Assembly: GCA_946482375.1 (NCBI GenBank)
Contig: CAMLRH010000192.1
Location: forward strand, 1-5,456
Origin: an uncultured Caulobacteraceae bacterium
GTDB lineage: Bacteria > Pseudomonadota > Alphaproteobacteria > Caulobacterales > Caulobacteraceae
Reading direction: 5' to 3'
DNA length: 5,456 nt
Shown here: piece by piece, positions 1 through 5,233 of the stretch
Numbering within the stretch: the stretch's first letter is position 1
Layout of the letters: each line of letters begins with the position of its first letter
Notes under the pieces: generated by a model
The model's database searches: none
What the model was told of the DNA's origin: nothing
What the model saw: the letters and a program-made list of their open reading frames with translations, nothing else
Program-made: the position numbers and the translations under genes

Positions 1-207
<207 letters not shown>

Positions 208-213
208 CGCGGC

Positions 214-771
214 CTACCGCGGCGCCCGCTTGGCGAGGATGCGCTGCAGGGTCCGCCGGTGCATCGACAGCCGACGCGCCGTTTCCGAGACGTTGTGGCC
301 GCAGAGCTCGTAGACGCGCTGGATATGCTCCCAGCGGACGCGGTCGGCGCTCATCGGGTTTTCCGGCGGCGGCGGCGCGTCGCCGTGCTGGGCGAGCAGG
401 GCGCGGACCACGTCGTCGGCGTCGGCGGGCTTCGACAGGTAGTCGACCGCGCCGGCCTTCACGGCCGCAACCGCCGTGGCGATGTTGCCGTAGCCGGTCA
501 GCATGACAACCTTGGCGTCGGCCTTCAGCTCGCGGATGGCCTGCACCACGCTGAGGCCCGAGCCGTCGTCGAGGCGCATGTCGAGCACGGCGTAGGCCGG
601 CGGCTTGGTGCGCACCTCGCCCAGGGCCTGGGCGACGCTTTCGGCCAGGGTGACTTCAAAGCCCCGCTGCTCCAGCGCCCGGCCCAGACGGGTGCGCAGG
701 GGCGCATCGTCGTCGAGCAGCAGCAGGCGCTTGTCAGGAAGGGCGGCGATCTTGTCCGCGACGTCGGTCAT
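214..771 (-). CDS. regA: RegA/ActR/PrrA-type redox response regulator
   Basis: This 185-residue protein matches the usual length of RegA/PrrA/ActR. Residues about 14-127 form a receiver domain: acidic cluster D20-D21-D22, phosphoacceptor D64 in AVLDMRLDDGSG, T92 in MLTGYG, and K114 in SKP. A proline hinge (PPPPENP, 133-139) leads to the short Fis-like DNA-binding domain. Its helix-turn-helix, NVSETARRLSMHRRTLQRIL (160-179), and the preceding RVRWEHIQRVYE are near-invariant RegA signatures. In established systems the kinase RegB phosphorylates RegA, which then controls photosynthesis, respiration, nitrogen or carbon-fixation genes according to redox state; the targets here cannot be read from this window. 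The ATG start has a good AGGAG (781-777) five bases upstream. The gene begins 33 bases after the regB stop, so the two are probably cotranscribed, with DUF2200 following 6 bases on. No key residue is missing. Confidence 0.96.
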   Translation of the reverse strand: MTDVADKIAALPDKRLLLLDDDAPLRTRLGRALEQRGFEVTLAESVAQALGEVRTKPPAYAVLDMRLDDGSGLSVVQAIRELKADAKVVMLTGYGNIATAVAAVKAGAVDYLSKPADADDVVRALLAQHGDAPPPPENPMSADRVRWEHIQRVYELCGHNVSETARRLSMHRRTLQRILAKRAPR

Positions 772-804
772 GCGGTCTCCTGGTCGGGGGCCCTCGGGCG
801 CCGG

Positions 805-2229
805 TTATTCTGTCGCAGTGGTTGTACTTTCATCAAGTCCCGCGAAAAGGTCAGGCGCCGGCGGCGCTTCGATCGCGCGCCTCGGCCAGCGCGCGCTGAC
901 GATGGCGCCGCCTCGGCGGCCGTTCCTGAAATCCACGGTAGCGCCTGTTCGTTCCAGAAGTGTTTTCGCGATGAAGAAGCCCAGACCCATGCCGACATGG
1001 CCGCTGCGCGAGCCTTCGGCGCCCGGGCGGCTGGTGACGTAGGGTTCGCCGAGCTTGGCCAGCACCTCGGGCGAGAAGCCCGGTCCGTCGTCCTTCACCT
1101 CCACCGAGACGAAGCGGTTGTCGAAGCGGGCGGTGACGAGGATCTCCGAACGGGCAAAGTCCATGGCGTTCTCGACGAAGGAGGTCATGGCGTGCAGCAC
1201 TTCGGGCATGCGCCAGATTTCCGGTGCGCTCTCGCCCGGCGGGCCGGAAACGACGGCCTCGACGCGGACGTCCTCGTGGGAGTGGGCCTCGATGGCCTCC
1301 TGGACGAACTGCAGCAAGCTCATGCGCTCGTGGACGTCGTCGGTCGCCTCCGGCGTCTCGGTGAGGCGGGTCAGGATCTCGCGGCAGCGCATGGCCTGCG
1401 CCATCAGGAGTTCGGCGTCCTCCTTCAGCTCGCCCTCGGCGTTGCGGGCCATCTCCTTGGCGACCACGGCGATGGTGGCGAGCGGGGTGCCGAGTTCGTG
1501 AGCGGCGGCGGCGGCCAGCCCGCCCAGCGCCGACAGCCGCTGCTCGCGCGCCAGCACGGCGTTGGTGGTGTCGAGCGCCAGCTCCATCCGCGCGGCCTCG
1601 GCGGCGGCCTGCCAGGCGTAGGCGGCGGTGAAGCCGATGCCGAGTACGCGGGCGATGATGGCCCCGAGGCGATTGAGCAGCGGCGGCTCGTAGGGCTCGG
1701 GCGTCGGACTGGGCAGCGGCATGGCGTGGATGCCGAGGACCACGGTGGCGGCGATGGCCAGCGTGCCGAGCGCGATGACATTGCGAAGCGGCAGGGTGGC
1801 GGCCGCCAGCACCACCGGCGCGATGATCAGGATGGAGAACGGATTGATCACCCCGCCGGTCAGGTAAAGCATGCCGGCGAGCTGGATGATGTCGAAGGCG
1901 ATCTGCGCCGTCGCCTCCCAGTCCTCGGCGATGCGCTGGCCGGTCGAGGTCAGGCTGACCAGCAGGTTGACCCAGGCCGCCAGCACGATCAGCGTCAGGC
2001 ACAGCGCGAACGGCACCGGCAGGCCCAGCACGACGCCGACGAACAGGATGGTCAGCGTCTGTCCGGCGATGGCGATCCAGCGCAAGGTGACGAGCGTGCG
2101 CACCCGCAAACGCCCGTGTTTCGGGCCGCCGCCGAAGGAGAACAGGTCGCCGTCGTCTTGCCGGGCTCCGGCAGCCGTCTTATCGAGGGTGCGTTCCCCC
2201 GTTGGGGGAAGATGGCTTGCGGAGTCCAT
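805..2229 (-). CDS. regB: RegB/PrrB/ActS-type redox-sensing histidine kinase
   Basis: A 474-residue inner-membrane sensor kinase. After a polar N-terminal stretch of about 40 residues, roughly six hydrophobic segments follow (about 47-69, 72-93, 107-124, 132-147, 150-168, 186-206). GGVINPF at 125-131 matches the RegB heptapeptide GGVxNPF implicated in ubiquinone binding. The H-box is AAAAHELGTPLATI with phosphoacceptor H244. C282 in RCREIL corresponds to the redox-active cysteine of Rhodobacter RegB, 38 residues past the histidine. The ATPase domain shows the N-box FVENAMDFA (N354), DDGPGF (380-385) and GMGLGFFIAK (413-422). The protein is expected to be inhibited by oxidised quinone or oxidised cysteine and to phosphorylate the adjacent RegA when conditions are reducing. 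The ATG has only a weak AGGG two to three bases upstream, so translation may be inefficient or the message nearly leaderless; a downstream start is possible, but none is obviously better. The gene is divergent from senC, the classical regB-senC arrangement of Rhodobacter, but here regA follows regB. Confidence 0.95.
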   Translation of the reverse strand: MDSASHLPPTGERTLDKTAAGARQDDGDLFSFGGGPKHGRLRVRTLVTLRWIAIAGQTLTILFVGVVLGLPVPFALCLTLIVLAAWVNLLVSLTSTGQRIAEDWEATAQIAFDIIQLAGMLYLTGGVINPFSILIIAPVVLAAATLPLRNVIALGTLAIAATVVLGIHAMPLPSPTPEPYEPPLLNRLGAIIARVLGIGFTAAYAWQAAAEAARMELALDTTNAVLAREQRLSALGGLAAAAAHELGTPLATIAVVAKEMARNAEGELKEDAELLMAQAMRCREILTRLTETPEATDDVHERMSLLQFVQEAIEAHSHEDVRVEAVVSGPPGESAPEIWRMPEVLHAMTSFVENAMDFARSEILVTARFDNRFVSVEVKDDGPGFSPEVLAKLGEPYVTSRPGAEGSRSGHVGMGLGFFIAKTLLERTGATVDFRNGRRGGAIVSARWPRRAIEAPPAPDLFAGLDESTTTATE

Positions 2230-2240
2230 GACCCTAATTG
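2217..2240 (+). promoter_or_regulatory. Weak candidate housekeeping promoter for senC
   Basis: TTGCGGA (2217-2223), ten bases, then CCTAATTG (2233-2240) loosely resembles the alphaproteobacterial housekeeping promoter TTGACGS-N10-14-GCTANAWC. The -35-like part matches mainly in TTG and the -10-like part in CTA plus one more base. The position would give a leader of about 25 bases before senC. The -35 lies inside the regB coding start, which is expected because the gap is only 44 bases. The match is poor, so this is only a pointer to where the promoter must be. I found no better one; the regB promoter must overlap it or lie inside senC. Confidence 0.2.
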
Positions 2241-2244
2241 GTCA
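2229..2244. promoter_or_regulatory. Perfect 5-6-5 inverted repeat, candidate operator between regB and senC
   Basis: The bases read TGACC-CTAATT-GGTCA: two perfect 5-base arms around an AT-rich 6-base centre in otherwise GC-rich DNA. It occupies the first third of the 44-base gap between the divergent starts of regB (2229) and senC (2274), and its first base is the first base of the regB start codon. A dimeric regulator bound here could affect both genes. It is not an FNR/FixK box (those have TTGAT-N4-ATCAA), and I could not fit it to the degenerate RegA consensus. The binding protein is unknown. Confidence 0.4.
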
Positions 2245-2273
2245 AAGTTGCGCTGACGCTTCAAGGAGCCTGA

Positions 2274-2864
2274 ATGGTTAACCGACGCTCGCTGATTCTT
2301 CTGTTTGCGGCCGTGGCGGCGGTGCTGCTGGCCGGCGCCTATGCCTGGCGCGCCACGGACAACCACCAGGCCGAGCAGCCGGTGGCCATCGGCGGGCCCT
2401 TCCAGCTCACCGACCAGGACGGCCGCGCCGTCGACCAGAGCGTGCTGGAAGGCAAGTGGAGCGCCGTCTTCTTCGGCTTTACCCATTGTCCGGACGTCTG
2501 CCCGGGCACCCTGCAGGCGCTGGACGTGGCGGCGGGGCAGCTGGGTCCCAAGGCGAAGGACTTCCAGATCGTCTTCGTCGGCGTCGACGCCCGCCGCGAC
2601 ACGCCGCAGCAGATGAAGGCCTATCTCGAGGCGCAGTCCCTGAGCGCGCCCACCATCGGGTTGAGCGGCACGCCCGGCCAGATCGCCGCCGCCGCCAAGG
2701 CCTATCGGGCCTACTATGCCGTCGAGGGCGAGGGCGACGACACCATGGTAAGCCATTCCAACGCCATCTACCTGATGGACCCGAAGGGGCGGTTCGTGAC
2801 GCCGCTGCACTACGACCTGCCGCCCGATCAACTGGCGGGGAAGATCCGCGAGGCGATGGGGTAA
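2274..2864 (+). CDS. senC: SCO1/SenC/PrrC family copper chaperone
   Basis: A 196-residue membrane-anchored thioredoxin-fold protein. Residues about 6-26 are one hydrophobic helix after the positive MVNRR, acting as a signal anchor that places the rest in the periplasm. The fold begins near GGPFQLTDQDG (40-50). The copper/redox motif is FFGFTHCPDVCPGTL, with C72 and C76 (CxxxC), and the third copper ligand is H161 in VSHSNAIYLMDP. VGVDARRDTP (102-111) is the other family signature. SCO/SenC/PrrC proteins deliver copper to the CuA or cbb3-type oxidase centres and may act as thiol reductases; in Rhodobacter the homologue links oxidase activity to RegB/PrrB signalling. The start has an excellent AAGGAG (2263-2268) five bases before ATG. 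The gene is divergent from regB, which supports a joint redox role. No oxidase gene is in the window, so the target oxidase is unknown. Length and motifs are complete. Confidence 0.95.
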   Translation: MVNRRSLILLFAAVAAVLLAGAYAWRATDNHQAEQPVAIGGPFQLTDQDGRAVDQSVLEGKWSAVFFGFTHCPDVCPGTLQALDVAAGQLGPKAKDFQIVFVGVDARRDTPQQMKAYLEAQSLSAPTIGLSGTPGQIAAAAKAYRAYYAVEGEGDDTMVSHSNAIYLMDPKGRFVTPLHYDLPPDQLAGKIREAMG

Positions 2865-2871
2865 TGCGCCA

Positions 2872-2915
2872 CCCTCCTCCCTCGAGGGGAGGAGGGCAGG
2901 GTGGAGGGTGTGGCC
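2872..2915 (+). repeat. REP-like hairpin repeat, copy A
   Basis: A 10-base perfect stem, CCCTCCTCCC (2872-2881) with GGGAGGAGGG (2887-2896), closes a TCGAG loop. It is followed by a G-rich tail, CAGGGTGGAGGGTG (2897-2910). It lies 7 bases after the senC stop. The hairpin could also stop transcription or protect the senC message, but no T-run follows, so a standard intrinsic terminator is not supported. The tail is a diverged version of the GGGATGGGGGTG tail of copies B-D. Copy A faces copy B. Confidence 0.75.
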
Positions 2916-2938
2916 GCTGAGTTTGGGTGAGAAGCGCC

Positions 2939-2956
2939 GTTGGCCTCCGAGCCAAC
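2939..2956. repeat. Small stem at the centre of the A-B repeat pair
   Basis: GTTGGC (2939-2944) and GCCAAC (2951-2956) form a perfect 6-base stem around CTCCGA. GCGC at 2934-2937 and at 2959-2962 can extend it after a small internal loop. It lies midway between copies A and B, so the whole 2872-3024 stretch can be read as one long imperfect palindrome. Possible transcript cruciform or hairpin; no function known. Confidence 0.5.
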
Positions 2957-2984
2957 CAGCGCCTGCCCATCATCTCTCTGCTCA

Positions 2985-3024
2985 CACCCCCATCCCCGAC
3001 CCTTCCCCCCTCGAGGGGGAAGGG
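2985..3024 (-). repeat. REP-like hairpin repeat, copy B (inverted relative to A)
   Basis: On the plus strand the tail comes first, CACCCCCATCCCC (2985-2997), then the stem CCCTTCCCCC (3000-3009) with GGGGGAAGGG (3015-3024) around CTCGA. It points towards copy A, giving a hairpin-tail/tail-hairpin arrangement like paired REP units (BIMEs). It matches copy D (4447-4486) at 38 of 40 positions; I find differences only at 2999/4461 and 3013/4475. It lies upstream of the phaZ regulatory region. Confidence 0.8.
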
Positions 3025-3077
3025 AGCTAAGCGGTGCAACCACTCCGGACTGGACTTCATTCACCTTCGGCGTGCTA

Positions 3078-3092
3078 TGCTGCAGCGCAGCA
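3078..3092. promoter_or_regulatory. Candidate PhaR operator upstream of phaZ
   Basis: TGCTGC-AGC-GCAGCA is a perfect 6-3-6 palindrome ending 14 bases before the phaZ start. Inside it is CTGC-N3-GCAG, which as I recall is the core recognised by the PHA-responsive repressor PhaR in Rhodobacter sphaeroides; Paracoccus PhaR also binds TGC-rich sites. PhaR is released from DNA when it binds PHA, so the site would tie depolymerase expression to stored polymer. It overlaps TATGCT (3076-3081), a possible -10 with no convincing -35, which would suit repression. The symmetry is seen directly; the regulator is inferred, and no phaR gene is in the window. Confidence 0.6.
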
Positions 3093-3106
3093 ACGCTTGA
3101 GGTCGA

Positions 3107-4357
3107 ATGCTCTACGCCCTGCACGAAGCTTCCTACTACGCCGCGACGCCGATGAGGCTGGCGGCGCAGGCCGCGCGGGAGTTCTGGGGATCGCCGCTGA
3201 ATCCCGCGGCGCAGACGACGTACGGGCGCAGCCTCTACGCCGCCGCCGACCTCTTCACCAACATCACGCGCCGCTACGGCAAGCCGGAGTGGGGCATCGA
3301 CAGCACCGTCGTGAACGGCGTCGAGGTGCGCGTACGTCCGACCGTCGTCTGGGAAAGCCCGTGGGTGCGGCTGCTCCAGTTCGACCGCGACATGGGCGAC
3401 ATGCGCCGGGCCGGGAAGCTCAGCCTCGATCCGGCGGTGCTGATCGTGGCGCCGCTGTCGGGCCACTACGCCACCCTGCTGCGCGGCACGGTCGAGGCCT
3501 TCCTGCCCGACCATTCGGTCTTCGTCACCGACTGGGTCAACGCCCGCGACGTGCCGATGATGGAAGGCCGCTTCGACTTCCACGACTACATCGACCACAT
3601 CCGCGAGATGCTGGGCGCGATCGGGGCCAGGGCGCACGTGCTGGCCGTCTGCCAGCCGGGCCCGGCGGTGCTGGCCGCCGCCGCCTTGATGGCCGAGGAC
3701 AGCGACGACAGCCGCCCGCGGTCGATGACCTTCATGGGCTCACCCATCGACGCGCGGCACTCGCCGACGGTGACCAACCGGCTGGCCGAGGAGCGACCGT
3801 TCGCCTGGTTCAAGTCGAACATGATCTATACGGTCCCGCCGCCCTACGCGGGCATGGGCCGGCGCGTCTATCCGGGGTTCGTGCAGCTGGCGAGCTTCAT
3901 GAGCATGAACCTGGAGCGGCACCAGGAAGCCCACCGCGAGTACTTCGGTCATCTGGTGGAAGGCGACGGCGACAGCGCCGACAAGCACCGCGCCTTCTAC
4001 GACGAATACCTGTCCGTCCTCGACCTGACCGAGGAGTTCTATCTCCAGACCGTCGACATCGTCTTCCAGAAGCACCTGCTGCCGAAGGGCGAGCTCACCC
4101 ATCGCGGGCGCCTCGTGCGGCCCGACCTGATCACCGACATCGGCCTGATGACGGTGGAGGGCGAGCTGGACGACATCTCCGGCATCGGCCAGACGCAGGC
4201 GGCGCATACGCTGTGCCCCGGCATTCCCTGCGAACTGAAGGCCGACTACATCCAGACCGGCGTCGGCCACTACGGCGTCTTCAACGGCCGCAAGTTCCGG
4301 GAAGAAATCTATCCCCGCGTCCGCGAGTTCATCCGCCACTGCGGCCCGGATTTCTAA
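3107..4357 (+). CDS. phaZ: Intracellular polyhydroxyalkanoate (PHB) depolymerase
   Basis: A 416-residue protein similar in length and motifs to the intracellular PhaZ of Cupriavidus necator. It hydrolyses native poly(3-hydroxybutyrate) granules to mobilise stored carbon. The fold is alpha/beta-hydrolase with a cysteine nucleophile in the lipase-like box: C182 in LAVCQPGPAVLAA. The acid is D355 in VEGELDDISGIGQT and the base is H388 in GVGHYGVFNGRKFREEIYP, very close to the published Cys183/Asp355/His388 triad of PhaZa1. Other family segments are VLIVAPLSGHYATLLRGTVE (111-130), HSVFVTDWVNARDVP (136-150) and the FMGSPIDAR stretch (209-217). There is no signal peptide, consistent with action on cytoplasmic granules. 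The ATG has GAGG (3099-3102) four bases upstream. Repeat pairs flank the gene on both sides and a PhaR-like palindrome precedes it, so it is probably transcribed alone. No synthase or phasin gene is nearby. It appears complete and intact. Confidence 0.96.
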   Translation: MLYALHEASYYAATPMRLAAQAAREFWGSPLNPAAQTTYGRSLYAAADLFTNITRRYGKPEWGIDSTVVNGVEVRVRPTVVWESPWVRLLQFDRDMGDMRRAGKLSLDPAVLIVAPLSGHYATLLRGTVEAFLPDHSVFVTDWVNARDVPMMEGRFDFHDYIDHIREMLGAIGARAHVLAVCQPGPAVLAAAALMAEDSDDSRPRSMTFMGSPIDARHSPTVTNRLAEERPFAWFKSNMIYTVPPPYAGMGRRVYPGFVQLASFMSMNLERHQEAHREYFGHLVEGDGDSADKHRAFYDEYLSVLDLTEEFYLQTVDIVFQKHLLPKGELTHRGRLVRPDLITDIGLMTVEGELDDISGIGQTQAAHTLCPGIPCELKADYIQTGVGHYGVFNGRKFREEIYPRVREFIRHCGPDF

Positions 4358-4358
4358 G

Positions 4359-4400
4359 CCCTTCTCCCTGGAGGGGGGAAGGGTTTGGGATGGGGGTGGC
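4359..4400 (+). repeat. REP-like hairpin repeat, copy C
   Basis: The stem CCCTTCTCCC (4359-4368) pairs with GGGGGAAGGG (4374-4383) around TGGAG, with one T-G wobble at 4365/4377. The tail follows, containing GGGATGGGGGTG (4387-4398). It starts one base after the phaZ stop codon, so it will be the 3' end of the phaZ message and may stabilise it or hinder readthrough. There is no clean T-run, only TTT at 4384-4386, so terminator function is uncertain. It faces copy D. Confidence 0.75.
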
Positions 4401-4446
4401 GCCGCTTCAGCCGTCACGGCGTCAGAGCGTTATCCTGCACCTTTCC

Positions 4447-4486
4447 CACCCCCATCCCCGGCCCTTCCCCCCTCCAGGGGGAAGGG
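4447..4486 (-). repeat. REP-like hairpin repeat, copy D, next to the peptidase start
   Basis: Tail CACCCCCATCCCC (4447-4459), then stem CCCTTCCCCC (4462-4471) with GGGGGAAGGG (4477-4486) around CTCCA. It is inverted relative to C and almost identical to B (38 of 40). The middle of the C-D pair carries a small stem GCCG-TCA-CGGC (4410-4420). The 3' arm AAGGG runs into further G residues (to 4488) and is the only purine-rich stretch close upstream of the peptidase GTG at 4502. Confidence 0.8.
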
Positions 4487-4501
4487 GGTTAAGCTAGCGA
4501 T

Positions 4502-5233
4502 GTGATTCCTTTCCGCGCCTCTCCCTATCGCCCGGGCGACGTCGTCGAGACGGCCGGCTGCCGCGTGCGGCTGCGGGTCAATGCGCGCGCCCGGCGGGTG
4601 TCGATCCGCGTGGACCGGACCAACGGCGAGGTGGTGGCGACGGCGCCGAGCGCGCGGAAGTTGTCGGAAGCGGTGGCCTTCGCCCGCGAGCGCTCGGGCT
4701 GGATCGCGCAGCGGCTGGCGGAGCTGCCAGGACGGACGCCGCTGCAGCCGGGGCTCACCTTCACGCTGTTCGGCGATCCGGTGGTGCTGGAAGCGGGGCC
4801 GGGCCGCGCGAAGCTGGTCCCCGGCGAGCCGATGCGCCTCGTCAGCGCCGACGACGCGGCCTTCGCCGTGCGGGCGCTGCGCATCGTCAAGCGTGAGGCG
4901 CTGGAGGGGTTGAGCGCCCGGACGGCCCACTACTGCGAGCTCATCGGTCAGCCCCTCCCGAAGATCGCTGTCGCCGATCCTCGCGGCCGCTGGGGCTCGT
5001 GCCGCCAGCCGCATGGCAAGGAGCCGGCCGCCATTCGCTATTCGTGGCGCCTCGCGCTCGCGCCGTTCGAGGTGGCCGACTACGTTGTCGCCCACGAGTG
5101 CGCCCACCTGATCGAGGCCAACCACGGGCCGCGCTTCTGGGCGCTGGTGAAGGAGCTGGTGGGCGACTCCCGCCCGCACCGCGACTGGCTACGGCGCGAG
5201 AGCTCTCGCCTCCACGCCTTCGGACGCGGCTAG
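4502..5233 (+). CDS. YgjP/DUF45-type zinc metallopeptidase
   Basis: A 243-residue protein with the YgjP-like (DUF45, often labelled M48-family) layout. The N-terminal half (about 20-150) carries RRVSIRVDRTNGEVVATAP and the KLSEAVAFARERSGWI segment. RGRWGSC (161-167) precedes the zinc motif HECAH (H198, E199, H202) in YVVAHECAHLIEANHGPRFW, where H208 is the likely third ligand. The C-terminal segment to WLRRE is typical. No signal peptide or membrane helix is visible, so it should be cytoplasmic. Family biochemistry is poorly settled: E. coli YgjP has been reported as a UTP pyrophosphatase, while the motif suggests a peptidase. The start is GTG: an in-frame TAA at 4490-4492 excludes any longer form, and the overlapping ATG at 4500 is followed at once by a stop. 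Spacing from the purine tract at 4482-4488 is long (13 bases). The stop overlaps that of the convergent gene. Confidence 0.88.
   Translation: MIPFRASPYRPGDVVETAGCRVRLRVNARARRVSIRVDRTNGEVVATAPSARKLSEAVAFARERSGWIAQRLAELPGRTPLQPGLTFTLFGDPVVLEAGPGRAKLVPGEPMRLVSADDAAFAVRALRIVKREALEGLSARTAHYCELIGQPLPKIAVADPRGRWGSCRQPHGKEPAAIRYSWRLALAPFEVADYVVAHECAHLIEANHGPRFWALVKELVGDSRPHRDWLRRESSRLHAFGRG

Noticed and set aside
2230..2273. A RegA binding box in the regB-senC gap.
   Set aside because: I tried the degenerate consensus as I remember it (GYGSSR-N2-WW-N2-CGC) against the CGC-containing positions on both strands; every alignment had several mismatches, so autoregulation by RegA cannot be supported from sequence here.
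2052..2831. A 259-codon minus-strand frame across senC and the start of regB.
   Set aside because: It overlaps the conserved SenC motifs on the other strand and only joins the RegB region out of frame. No conserved domain is visible.
2872..2896. Hairpin A as a Rho-independent terminator for senC.
   Set aside because: The stem is strong, but no T-run follows it; a G-rich tail does. Better described as a repeat unit that might affect transcript ends.
2479..3060. Minus-strand frames over 2479-3060 and 2828-3637 containing stretches such as PFPLEGGRVGDGG.
   Set aside because: The low-complexity segments are translations of repeats A and B, and the remainder is antisense to senC or phaZ.
3050..3081. 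A full -35/-10 promoter for phaZ using TATGCT as -10.
   Set aside because: TATGCT is a passable -10, but no convincing -35 lies 16-19 bases upstream (CTGGAC/TGGACT only). It is mentioned with the operator rather than listed.
3034..4497. A 487-codon plus-strand frame overlapping phaZ.
   Set aside because: It is out of frame with a clear PhaZ, is Arg/Pro/Ala-rich and shows no family motifs. Its ends run through the repeats (for example SPSPWRGEGFGMG), a typical artefact of translating this repeat type.
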